DNA of 29,033 nt from a virus: the IMG/VR virus record IMGVR_UViG_3300025897_000054, positions 1-29,033 of that record; one strand, given 5' to 3'. Below, in pieces: positions 7,144 through 14,594 of this stretch. Under the pieces are notes generated by a model. It did not search any database, was not told the origin of the DNA, and saw only the letters and a list, made by a program, of their open reading frames with translations. Numbering within the stretch: position 1 is the stretch's first letter; each line of letters opens with the position of its first letter. The position numbers and the translations under genes are program-made.

Positions 7144-7995
7144 TTACTTTTTAATTATTATTCTTTTCTTTTTTGTGTCTTTTGGATCTGAAGTATCATA
7201 AACTGTAAAAGTAATTTCGGGGTGTAGTCGTTTTAATTCATTTCTAATTAAATCTTCTATAACTTCTACATTACCTTCATCATCATCACTAAACCCAACA
7301 CTAATACCCTCAAAGTCTTTGTCATCTTTAATCTTAGATATCTGACTCACAATTCTATCTACAAAACTCTTAAACGCAATTTTTTTACCTTCTTCTGGAT
7401 TTGTCCCCACACTATCTAAACCAAACTTTTGTGCGAATTCTTCTGAAGACACAGGATGATAATCTTGTAGATTTAAATATTCGTCTATTGTTAACCCATT
7501 AAGGTTCTTTTCCATCTCTTTTTGTTCACCCCAACTCATATCTCTAATTATTAACTTTATACCTTCTTTTATTGCTTGTGGGGGATTAGATCTTGCGGTA
7601 ATAATAGAAAAGTCACTACCACTTATTAAAGCTTCTTTAAACTTATTAAAACTAGGTCCGTAACTTCTATAACTTAATGCCCTTTTTGTATCTTCAATAA
7701 ATGCACCATAATCTCTAAAATCTTTAAACGCACTTAGTATATCATTGTTTGGATATCTAAAGTCTTTTCCTAATTTATGTCTAACACTTCTAAATTGTTC
7801 TGTTGATACTGATACAGGTACCCAAATTTTATTACCTTCACTACCTAAATCCGCAATATCATTACTATTAACATTATAATCTAAATGTATTCTTGTGGGC
7901 ATAATCAATATATTATCATCCCAATCAAAAGAATACGCTTTTTTCTTAAATTCCTTTAATAATTTATATTGTGACTCTGTAAGTTTAATATTCAT
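7144..7995 (-). CDS. HAD-type phosphohydrolase with shared N-terminal element
   Basis: This is a 283-aa protein. Residues 1-14 (MNIKLTESQYKLLKE) carry the shared leader, ending in L-K-E, and a haloacid-dehalogenase-like fold starts at once. Motif I is SFDWDDN (nucleophile Asp24, acid/base Asp26), motif II is SIITARS (Thr133), a basic residue near Lys205 could supply motif III, and motif IV is GFSDDDEGN (Asp237-Asp238). HAD enzymes hydrolyse phosphate esters; the substrate here is unknown. The T-A-R of motif II and the D-D-E-x-N of motif IV are typical of phage polynucleotide phosphatase-like and 5'-nucleotidase-like HADs, but I cannot choose between them. The start is four bases after the previous stop, so it is co-transcribed with the 85-aa gene. 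Confidence 0.78.
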   Translation of the reverse strand: MNIKLTESQYKLLKEFKKKAYSFDWDDNILIMPTRIHLDYNVNSNDIADLGSEGNKIWVPVSVSTEQFRSVRHKLGKDFRYPNNDILSAFKDFRDYGAFIEDTKRALSYRSYGPSFNKFKEALISGSDFSIITARSNPPQAIKEGIKLIIRDMSWGEQKEMEKNLNGLTIDEYLNLQDYHPVSSEEFAQKFGLDSVGTNPEEGKKIAFKSFVDRIVSQISKIKDDKDFEGISVGFSDDDEGNVEVIEDLIRNELKRLHPEITFTVYDTSDPKDTKKKRIIIKK

Positions 7996-7999
7996 CTAA

Positions 8000-8257
8000 T
8001 TATAATAATTTTTTTAGTAAGTTTCTTTCTATATCTGTTATCCACTCAACGGATAATGGTAATTGACAAAACATAAAAGGATCTAATGGTAAACCATCAC
8101 TTTTTAAATTTTCTTTGTCTTTTAAAAAATTGTTTTTAGATACATCGGTAAGTTCTCCCCAACGACTACAAAATTCACTTAATAATTTTAAATCTGATTC
8201 CTTATTTTCTTTTAAAATAAGTTTTTTAAATTGTTTTTCTGTAATAATTAATTTCAT
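8000..8257 (-). CDS. 85-aa protein with shared N-terminal element
   Basis: The start MKLIITEKQFKKLILKE is a clear version of the shared leader, ending in L-K-E. The remainder is a compact, probably helical domain with two cysteines and a WGELTDVSKNNFLKD stretch that I do not recognise. The gene begins five bases after a promoter motif and is followed four bases later by the HAD gene, so the two form a small operon. The overlapping plus-strand frame at 8115-8318 is a shadow. I can say only that it belongs to the leader-bearing set. Confidence 0.7.
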   Translation of the reverse strand: MKLIITEKQFKKLILKENKESDLKLLSEFCSRWGELTDVSKNNFLKDKENLKSDGLPLDPFMFCQLPLSVEWITDIERNLLKKLL

Positions 8258-8261
8258 ATAT

Positions 8262-8270
8262 TATAAATAT
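8262..8270 (-). promoter_or_regulatory. Putative late promoter of the 85-aa/HAD operon
   Basis: The minus strand reads CAATATTTATAATAT, a full match to the recurring motif, only five bases before the ATG. If it works as a -10 element, the transcript would be almost leaderless. Confidence 0.5.
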
Positions 8271-8281
8271 TGTCCGATCAT

Positions 8282-8308
8282 AAAAAAACCCCACATATGT
8301 GAGGGGTT
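8282..8308 (-). terminator. Rho-independent terminator after the 108-aa gene
   Basis: The minus strand forms a hairpin with arms AACCCC and GGGGTT, extended by ACAT/ATGT with a two-base bulge, followed by a run of seven T. It lies between the 108-aa gene and the promoter motif of the next operon, so it separates two transcription units. Confidence 0.75.
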
Positions 8309-8328
8309 AATTTATTAGATTTATAATA

Positions 8329-8655
8329 TTATGGTAATTTTTCATCCATAGGGCCACTACCACCAATCTTCTTCATAACACATTTTCCGATAGGCTCAAT
8401 TTTAGAAATAATCATCTTAGCGTCGCTTGCATCCATTTCCGTTCCACATTCTAACGCTTTAGTATAATCTTTTTCTGTTATCATTTTTATACATGATTCA
8501 GGTAAATTTGTAATATCTTTTAGTGTAGTATTTTCCATAATACAATCAATAACAATCTGTTTAGGGTCTTTATTTTCATTTAAATATCTTTTTGCAATTC
8601 TACGTAAATCACTTTCTGTTAATCTAATTACTTTTCCGTTTTTTTTAATTTTCAT
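8329..8655 (-). CDS. 108-aa protein with shared N-terminal element
   Basis: Residues 1-25 (MKIKKNGKVIRLTESDLR and onward, to YLNEN) match the 102-aa protein at 6793-7101 almost residue for residue and end in L-N-E. The rest differs: it is helical with four cysteines (38, 55, 70, 92) and a C-terminal GGSGPMDEKLP tail. I do not recognise it. It stands alone between two hairpins, with its own promoter motif 23 bases upstream, directly after the tail sheath gene. The cysteine spacing could allow two disulfides in a saposin-like helical bundle, but that is speculation. Confidence 0.72.
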   Translation of the reverse strand: MKIKKNGKVIRLTESDLRRIAKRYLNENKDPKQIVIDCIMENTTLKDITNLPESCIKMITEKDYTKALECGTEMDASDAKMIISKIEPIGKCVMKKIGGSGPMDEKLP

Positions 8656-8678
8656 CTCTTTATTATTATTATTATTAT

Positions 8679-8685
8679 TATAAAT
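8679..8685 (-). promoter_or_regulatory. Putative late promoter of the 108-aa gene
   Basis: The minus strand reads CATTTATAATAATAA, a shortened match to the recurring motif (ATTTATA), 23 bases before the ATG. It overlaps the base of the G/C hairpin that follows the sheath gene. A run of ATT/TAA triplets fills the leader. Confidence 0.4.
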
Positions 8686-8707
8686 GGGGGGAAATTAACC
8701 CCCCCAT
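8684..8707 (-). terminator. G6/C7 hairpin after the tail sheath gene
   Basis: Six G (8686-8691) face seven C (8699-8705) across a seven-base AT loop, with AT pairs at the base. It begins ten bases past the sheath stop and is the most GC-rich hairpin in the region. No long T run follows on the minus strand, so it may terminate transcription or protect the sheath mRNA 3' end. Confidence 0.6.
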
Positions 8708-8716
8708 ATTTTTATT

Positions 8717-11569
8717 TTAAATATCGTCAAAAGATGCGCCAGTGTTAGTAATATTGAACTCTATTGAAATGAATTCTAACGACCTTGTTGGTTTAATAAA
8801 GATTCTACCATTAAGTTCGTTTCTATCAATAGATTCTGGTGTGTCATCCAATACAACTCTAAAGTCTGTTAAACCTCTCTCTTTTCTAATGTTATCCAGA
8901 ATTGGATTAACTAAACTTAAGAACTGATTTCTTACAACATCATCATTTTGTTCGAATAACAATCTGATTGACACCGCTGAAATAAGTTTTCTCGCTTGTA
9001 ACAACAATCTTCTAACATTGATTCTGTTAAGTGCGGTTTCTTTAACTTGTAGTGTTTTATTACCGAAGATTACAACTCCTACATCTGAGAATGTCGCCAT
9101 TGGGTTAATTCTACCTTCGTATAAGTCATCTCTATCATCTAATTTTAGTTTCACTCTCGCTTTGATTGCGTTTGTTGTACCCCTATTTAAACCAGCCGCT
9201 GCGAACCAAGGGAACGCCACATTATCGGTAAGGGCGATGTTTCTCATAACTTCTACTGTAGGTGGTAACCATACATATCTGTTATTTTCTGTATCATTCA
9301 TCTGTAACCACGGCCAGTATGTGGCAGAATAATTAGAATCAATACCAGAATCTTCTATGGTGTCCACTGCCTCACTTGGTGATAATACGATACCACCGTC
9401 ACTAGTATCAGGAGTAGTAATCACATAAAGCGAATCCGCCCTATCAACTTCCACCATATCAACCGCATTCTCAACCAAACTAATATTATCTCTTAAGTCA
9501 ATTCCTGGTGTTGCAAATACGTTAATATTAACTGCTTCAGGATTGTTATATGTGTAAATACCATCTAAATAAGCGTAATAATCGGAATTAATCCCACTAT
9601 CACCTTCAGATGTAACAAAAGAAGAAAACGTCCCATTTGTTTCTCCAATAGAACCTCTAGAACCATTTATAGTATATCTATCGTCATTAGTTCTTTGTAG
9701 TCTATAAACGTCCCATCCATCCCATCCACCGAATGGTGTAAACGTAAATTTCCTAGCCGCTAATTTTCTATATGGTCCAGTTTGTATGCTAGTCTCTGTT
9801 GTAAATGCAGACACCCCAACTTGTAAAGAAGGTGAATATGTGTTACTACCTAAGTCTACATTTGCACCATTAGCATTAACGTCTAAATGAAAACCATCTG
9901 TTCTCCCACTATAAACACCATTATTAACTTCGTTTTTACCTTTGTAGTCAAAGAAATCTTGATCTACACCGATTTCACTATTTAAACCTAAGTATGTTTT
10001 TCTTAATTTTGACGTATTAAAATCTGTATATTGTGTTTTATACTCAATTTTTGGTGGAGAAGAAGTTCTAGAACCAATGTACGTTCTATTTAATACTCCC
10101 TCAAAACCTGCAGGAAAATGGTTACCTAAATCTGGATCTTCTAAATAAGAAGATTGTGTCTCACTATCGTAAAACTCAACCATAATATATTTACTACGTA
10201 ACGGAAACTCACCATCGTTTGTCCCAATTTTCCTACCAATAAATCCTGTTGCGTTAATATCTAAACTAAGATTAGAAAATTTCTCTACAACAGATGGGTT
10301 AGCATCAGTATCATTAAAATTTCTTATTAGTAAATCAAATGTCTTATCACCTGGTTTAATATTAATAATTGAAAATTTAACGTCTTCATTTGCTGCATTA
10401 CCATCAGATATTGTAATAAATCTAAATAGTCTTTGTAATGTTGCACCTGAACCAGTACCTTTTAGTTCTGAGAGAACCCAAGGTGATACCGCAGACTTCC
10501 ATTGTTCTTGATAATTATCTAAATCATTTGCATCTGTAGTTTGGATAGTATTAAAGTCAACGTCTAATCCTCTAACTTGATTCTTAGAGATTAAATCAAC
10601 TAATACATTTTCATAAATTTCTTCTACCCATAATTCAGTGTCTTTATCTTGTGCTGAACTACCAAATACTCTAGGGATATAATTCTTTTTAGTTCTATCT
10701 AATGAAACGTCATAACTAAATGCGTTACCATTCGTTGCGGTTCCACCTATAGTAAACGATGCCAATGCATTATTTACAATATTTGTAGTATTACTCATTG
10801 TTGCTGAAGTACCAGTAACTTCGAAAACTAACTCTTCATTTGCGTTATATGTACCTCTCGATCTCAATGTTGCGATAACACTACCATCTATGTCTGTTAA
10901 ACAAGTTGCGGTATAACTTACAACCGTACCACTTGTAGTACCAGTTACAAAACTTCCACTTGTTCCTGTTGCAGTTACTTCCATATCGAAAGTTGCACCA
11001 CTGAAGTCACATTCTGTTTTAACGTATATAGGGTCGGTTTGTGAAATAGTTTGTCCTGTATCTAATAACCCTAATGTTGATAATGTGAATTGTCCATCAT
11101 TATATAATGCCTCTAAATTGTTGTTGTTCCAATCCAACGCGACTGGTACCCCAGTAGTTTCTGCAGTATATGTTAATAACGTATCGGTAACTGTAGATGC
11201 ACTACCTACAGTGTCGGGATCTTCTGAGGAGTCCAATGTAATTGACCACGCATCGCCTGCCTTATAACCCGACAACCCTAAAACTCTACTTACATACAGT
11301 TGGTTGGTTTGTGTTAAAAACGATTTGGCGATATAATTTAATTCGTATTTTTGGAATCCCGTCCCTTTAAATTTTTCAGAGTTAAGACCACCAAAATAAC
11401 TAATAAATTCATTGTAGTCAGAGATAAATACGGGCTCAAACGCTGGACCTTTAGGGGTTTCACCTAATAATCCTAACGTTGTAACACCGACTTGTCTCGT
11501 TACGAATGTTAAGTCCTTTTCTGATGTAAATACACCTGGACTTACAAAAATTCTGTCTGTTGATGCCAT
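8717..11569 (-). CDS. gp18: Tail sheath protein, T4 gp18-like, enlarged
   Basis: This 950-aa protein would form the contractile sheath around the tail tube. The N-terminus (VSPGVFTSEKDLTFVTRQVG, then LLGETPKGPAFEPVFI) is the usual sheath start. The C-terminal third has the conserved sheath core: WLPPTVEVMRNIALTDNV, FPWFAAAGLNRG, KTLQVKETALNRINVRRLL and the closing strand SLEFISIEFNITNTGASF, which would interlock with neighbouring subunits. T4 gp18 is 659 aa, so about 290 residues are extra. Much of the excess appears to be Thr/Ser/Gly-rich beta sequence around residues 125-290, likely surface domains inserted into the N-terminal half. It has its own promoter motif 42 bases upstream and a strong hairpin downstream. 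Confidence 0.95.
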   Translation of the reverse strand: MASTDRIFVSPGVFTSEKDLTFVTRQVGVTTLGLLGETPKGPAFEPVFISDYNEFISYFGGLNSEKFKGTGFQKYELNYIAKSFLTQTNQLYVSRVLGLSGYKAGDAWSITLDSSEDPDTVGSASTVTDTLLTYTAETTGVPVALDWNNNNLEALYNDGQFTLSTLGLLDTGQTISQTDPIYVKTECDFSGATFDMEVTATGTSGSFVTGTTSGTVVSYTATCLTDIDGSVIATLRSRGTYNANEELVFEVTGTSATMSNTTNIVNNALASFTIGGTATNGNAFSYDVSLDRTKKNYIPRVFGSSAQDKDTELWVEEIYENVLVDLISKNQVRGLDVDFNTIQTTDANDLDNYQEQWKSAVSPWVLSELKGTGSGATLQRLFRFITISDGNAANEDVKFSIINIKPGDKTFDLLIRNFNDTDANPSVVEKFSNLSLDINATGFIGRKIGTNDGEFPLRSKYIMVEFYDSETQSSYLEDPDLGNHFPAGFEGVLNRTYIGSRTSSPPKIEYKTQYTDFNTSKLRKTYLGLNSEIGVDQDFFDYKGKNEVNNGVYSGRTDGFHLDVNANGANVDLGSNTYSPSLQVGVSAFTTETSIQTGPYRKLAARKFTFTPFGGWDGWDVYRLQRTNDDRYTINGSRGSIGETNGTFSSFVTSEGDSGINSDYYAYLDGIYTYNNPEAVNINVFATPGIDLRDNISLVENAVDMVEVDRADSLYVITTPDTSDGGIVLSPSEAVDTIEDSGIDSNYSATYWPWLQMNDTENNRYVWLPPTVEVMRNIALTDNVAFPWFAAAGLNRGTTNAIKARVKLKLDDRDDLYEGRINPMATFSDVGVVIFGNKTLQVKETALNRINVRRLLLQARKLISAVSIRLLFEQNDDVVRNQFLSLVNPILDNIRKERGLTDFRVVLDDTPESIDRNELNGRIFIKPTRSLEFISIEFNITNTGASFDDI

Positions 11570-11611
11570 TTAATTTTATTTTTTTGATTTTTATTATTAA
11601 TTTCTTTTAAT

Positions 11612-11620
11612 TATAAATAT
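11612..11620 (-). promoter_or_regulatory. Putative late promoter of the tail sheath gene
   Basis: The minus strand reads CATATTTATAATTAAA, a full match to the recurring motif, ending 42 bases before the sheath ATG. The leader is A/T-only and has no Shine-Dalgarno sequence. Confidence 0.55.
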
Positions 11621-11642
11621 GCGAATATTTTCGAAAAATTTC

Positions 11643-11665
11643 TTTTTGTTGTTATACAACAAAAA
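11643..11665. terminator. 10-bp perfect hairpin between sheath and RHH promoters
   Basis: TTTTTGTTGT and ACAACAAAAA form a perfect 10-bp stem with a three-base loop. It could end leftward transcripts from the SET gene before the sheath promoter, or act as a bidirectional boundary between the divergent sheath and RHH units. It is AT-rich, with the T run inside the stem. Confidence 0.5.
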
Positions 11666-11667
11666 AT

Positions 11668-11706
11668 AGTATGAATTTTATCATACTTTTGTCATACTTT
11701 CATATT
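11668..11706 (+). promoter_or_regulatory. Candidate operator: repeated TCATACT sites upstream of RHH gene
   Basis: TCATACT occurs at 11681-11687 and 11692-11698, 11 bases apart (about one helical turn). A related TCATATT lies at 11700-11706, and an inverted copy AGTATGA at 11668-11674. Ribbon-helix-helix repressors commonly bind short direct or inverted repeats of this size. The array ends at the start of the RHH gene, which suggests autoregulation. Confidence 0.5.
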
Positions 11707-11710
11707 TATA
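11702..11710 (+). promoter_or_regulatory. Putative promoter motif at the RHH gene start
   Basis: The plus strand reads CATATTTATATAATATG, a full match to the recurring motif, running almost into the ATG at 11715. It overlaps the last candidate operator half-site, so binding there could block it. Confidence 0.45.
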
Positions 11711-11714
11711 TAAT

Positions 11715-11873
11715 ATGAAAAGGGATAAAAACTTAAAAATTACACCACAAACACATAAACTATTAAAAGAATATTGTGAAAATAATGGTTTAAAAATGTT
11801 CGCATTTGTGGAAAAACTAATTAGAGAAACTTGTAAACCTAAGACTGATATCTATGGTGATGAGGTTAATTAA
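11715..11873 (+). CDS. Small ribbon-helix-helix DNA-binding protein
   Basis: This is a 52-residue frame from an ATG at 11715 to a TAA at 11871-11873, with no track longer than itself in other frames except the convergent SET gene end. The sequence LKITPQTHKLLKEYCENNGL followed by KMFAFVEKLIRETCK fits the Arc/MetJ ribbon-helix-helix pattern: a short basic beta strand (KNLKITP) for DNA contact, helix A (THKLLKEYCENNG) and helix B (KMFAFVEKLIRE). Such proteins act as dimeric repressors. It lies on the opposite strand to the structural genes around it, overlaps the SET gene end by eight bases, and follows a set of TCATACT repeats that could be its own operator. Its targets are unknown. Confidence 0.7.
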   Translation: MKRDKNLKITPQTHKLLKEYCENNGLKMFAFVEKLIRETCKPKTDIYGDEVN

Positions 11874-12270
11874 GAGTAAATAAATCCGTATTAGCTAAGA
11901 CCCTATTAAATTCATAATTTAAAAATAGTTCTTCATTTTTATCTATATCTCTTAATGTGTAGAATACTAATATTTTATTTTCATTATCCCACTTATAAAT
12001 TATATTTGGGTCGTTAGATGAATTAAATAACGCCCCATAACCAAAAGGAATAACATAAGGAAATGTACCATTATCTTCTACTCTAATAGTATTTATTCTT
12101 ATTGGTTTTAAATGGTGTGTATAGGAAGCGTCATCTTCTGTCATATATAAACAATGACATTCTTCTAATATTTCTCCCTTAGATATTTTTTCTTTTGTGA
12201 ATATACCCCAACCATGTACGTCACTTTTTCTAGGTTCAATTGATTTGTTCTTATATAAAACATTTTTCAT
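11866..12270 (-). CDS. SET-domain protein, putative lysine methyltransferase
   Basis: This 134-aa protein is close to a minimal SET domain, the fold of S-adenosylmethionine-dependent protein lysine methyltransferases. Residues 16-35 hold the N-terminal SET motif (SDVHGWGIFTKEKISKGEIL, with the HGWG cofactor loop at 19-22). Residues 79-89 (GALFNSSNDPN) correspond to the RFxNHSCxPN motif, with Ser in place of His. Residues 112-120 (NEELFLNYE) match the GEELxxxY motif, with the expected catalytic Tyr119. No post-SET cysteine cluster is seen. The substrate could be a phage structural protein or a host protein; nothing in the sequence decides. It follows the beta-helix protein gene after a 34-base hairpin and overlaps the RHH gene end. 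Confidence 0.85.
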   Translation of the reverse strand: MKNVLYKNKSIEPRKSDVHGWGIFTKEKISKGEILEECHCLYMTEDDASYTHHLKPIRINTIRVEDNGTFPYVIPFGYGALFNSSNDPNIIYKWDNENKILVFYTLRDIDKNEELFLNYEFNRVLANTDLFTLN

Positions 12271-12304
12271 TTTACAATAATACTACAAAAAAAAATATTG
12301 TAAA
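12271..12304 (-). promoter_or_regulatory. Hairpin directly abutting the SET gene start codon
   Basis: TTTACAATA (12271-12279) and TATTGTAAA (12296-12304) are a perfect 9-bp inverted repeat with a 16-base loop. It fills the gap between the stop of the beta-helix gene and the SET ATG. The usual ATATTTAT promoter motif is absent here. It could be an operator, a processing site, or an RNA structure that limits SET translation. Confidence 0.45.
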
Positions 12305-14578
12305 TTATATACCTTTACCGTCTTGATGTGATACTCCTTCTACAATTAAGGAATAAATGGCAACTTCACCTGTAGAATCTAATGTACTAACGTTAATATT
12401 TACCAAAACAATGTCCCCTTCATAAATTGATTGAACATTTACTTGACCTAAATCAATTTCAAAAATCTGGTTATCTAAATCTTCCCAAGTTGTTGTAGTA
12501 GGTACATAACCTTCAGGTAAGACAGTTACAGTATTTGAGAATGGGTTTTGAGATATAATGGTACTAGTTTGTGCAATGGTTCTTTTTATTGGTTCTGTCC
12601 CACCACTAGAATCCGCAATTAATGTACCTATTAATGGTTGTGGTAAAACACTTGTAGTTAATTGTATAGTATTACCACCATCATCTATTGCGGTGCCGCT
12701 ACCATTAGGAGCTTCCATAACTAATTTAAGTATTAATGGAAAAGCAGTACATGTACCAATAGGTAAAGGGAACTGTATACTAACACTATCTGATGCACCT
12801 TCAATCAAAGAGTCGTTAAAATAATGTGTGTAAGCATTTCCGCCAGTACCCACCGTTCTATCATAACTAGCCAATGCAGTACCCATACCTGCAGCATTAC
12901 CAGACCATATATTACCATTTAAGTTTATAGTTTTTCTAAATTGTGCCAAACCTTTTGCGGAAGGAACACCATTTTTAGAAAAAGAATAAATACTATCTAA
13001 AATTTTAAATCTTTCGAAGTTAGGTAAAGTTGTTACTAACGTATCAATTCTTATCCTTAACCAATATGCGTCTACACTATTAATAGTTTTATTTGACCAT
13101 GTAACTGCGGACACCGCAAAATCAGCAATTGGGGATTCAATAAATTCATCTAATCCTACTCTAACAAATTCATCGGTATTAGGTCTAATAAAATAATCCG
13201 TACCATATGAAAAACCCTTATCAACACTACTACACATTCCCATAGTTTCAACCCATTGAGAACCATTCCAAGATTCAAACACATAAGTTCCACCAGATGA
13301 CGCTTGTGAGCTAACAAATGTTTCTAAACCATAAAATTTTAATGGGTCACCATTTAAATCTTGTCTCCTAACACCTACTAATATTGTATGGTTAGCGCCA
13401 GCCCCTTGAAAAGTAAATGTACTACCTGTTTTACTAGTCGCCTCATCAGTTACATCAGTTAAGTTACCACCGTCTGATGTACTACTAGCGGTACTATCTG
13501 TAGTTAAAACAACCATACCTGTAGTATAAGGTGATCCTCTACCTACGGAAAGTGAAGTACCCCTTTCAGCAAACCCAACCGACATTTGATCTGCACCAAA
13601 AACATTAAAACTTGAATCAAAAATATCTGTTGATTGTTGTGTAAAGGTTAAACTAAATTCTGCCAACGCAGCAGCTTCCTTATTGTAAAGATATAATGGT
13701 TGGTGATTTGCATTTATTCTGTATGTAGATTCCTGTGCGGTACCAGCTAAATCCAAATTAACCGATAAAGTTACATTCTCAAATCTACCACCTAACATAT
13801 TTAAAGTTTCAAACTCACCGTCACCTGTGTATGCATTTGTTGCGTTAAATATATTTGGTGTAAATATTAATGCGGTTGGTATCACACCTGTAACACCACC
13901 AGTAGTTTTAACTACATTGGTTACGTTATTGTTACCTGAGTTAAAACTTAACATTTGTGCTCTACCTGCTAATGTACCTCCCGAAGTTGTAACTAATAGT
14001 ACATTTTCGATTGAACCACTAGATTGTGGTACATGAATACCTTCTAACGCTAAAACCCCTGAATCTACTTTTAAACAATCTTGTATTCCACCACCTTCTA
14101 CTCTAATACCAGTACCGATAAGTTTTCCACCACCACTTTTAAAAAGTCCAACACCTGTACTACCTGTAGTACCATTACCGTAAAAAGTTACATTGTATGC
14201 ACTATTTGTACCTGCAGCGTTACTAGCGAATATACCACTAAAACTACCTTGTGGTACGTTAACACTAACACCTTCTACATAAGCGTTTTGTTTTAGTTCT
14301 ATAATATCTGTAGTAGCGGAAGCTGGTGAAGGACCAATAGTTGTTACCTGCCAACCACCTTCACCTATTAAAGATACGTTACCATTAACTACTAAACCTT
14401 CTTCTGGGTAAACACCTGGTCTAACCACCACTGTCGAACCTGTGGTTGGTGCTACCGCTAAAGCTGCTGCGATTGTTAAGTAAGGGTATTCTTGTCTATC
14501 AGGTTGAGCCGTATTATCATTTCCATGTATACTATCTACCCATAAAACATTTCCTATAAAATCTGGTACAAATGCCAT
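12305..14578 (-). CDS. Beta-helix tail/adhesion protein
   Basis: This is a 757-aa protein. Residues about 10-60 (VLWVDSIHGNDNTAQPDRQE, then YPYLTIAAALAVA and VVVRPGVYPEEGLVV) are the classic opening of pectate-lyase-like parallel beta-helix proteins. Turns such as VSLIGEG and regular Asn/Gly/Val spacing continue to about residue 270. This fold is common in phage tailspikes and fibres that bind or degrade surface polysaccharide; no catalytic residues can be assigned. The second half is beta-rich with no obvious repeats, and the C-terminal part (YEGDIVLVNINVSTLDSTGE) looks like a jelly-roll-type attachment or trimer domain. It is the third gene of the adhesion block after the giant fibre and LamG-like genes. 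I infer a baseplate-associated or fibre-tip protein. Confidence 0.8.
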   Translation of the reverse strand: MAFVPDFIGNVLWVDSIHGNDNTAQPDRQEYPYLTIAAALAVAPTTGSTVVVRPGVYPEEGLVVNGNVSLIGEGGWQVTTIGPSPASATTDIIELKQNAYVEGVSVNVPQGSFSGIFASNAAGTNSAYNVTFYGNGTTGSTGVGLFKSGGGKLIGTGIRVEGGGIQDCLKVDSGVLALEGIHVPQSSGSIENVLLVTTSGGTLAGRAQMLSFNSGNNNVTNVVKTTGGVTGVIPTALIFTPNIFNATNAYTGDGEFETLNMLGGRFENVTLSVNLDLAGTAQESTYRINANHQPLYLYNKEAAALAEFSLTFTQQSTDIFDSSFNVFGADQMSVGFAERGTSLSVGRGSPYTTGMVVLTTDSTASSTSDGGNLTDVTDEATSKTGSTFTFQGAGANHTILVGVRRQDLNGDPLKFYGLETFVSSQASSGGTYVFESWNGSQWVETMGMCSSVDKGFSYGTDYFIRPNTDEFVRVGLDEFIESPIADFAVSAVTWSNKTINSVDAYWLRIRIDTLVTTLPNFERFKILDSIYSFSKNGVPSAKGLAQFRKTINLNGNIWSGNAAGMGTALASYDRTVGTGGNAYTHYFNDSLIEGASDSVSIQFPLPIGTCTAFPLILKLVMEAPNGSGTAIDDGGNTIQLTTSVLPQPLIGTLIADSSGGTEPIKRTIAQTSTIISQNPFSNTVTVLPEGYVPTTTTWEDLDNQIFEIDLGQVNVQSIYEGDIVLVNINVSTLDSTGEVAIYSLIVEGVSHQDGKGI

Positions 14579-14594
14579 AATAATTCTATTTTTA

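Noticed and set aside
8115-8318. 67-codon plus-strand frame opposite the 85-aa gene
   Set aside because: It runs through the terminator hairpin and opposite a leader-bearing gene, with no recognisable features.
9018-9332. 104-codon plus-strand frame opposite the sheath gene
   Set aside because: It is antisense to the conserved sheath core, with no family features and no promoter motif.
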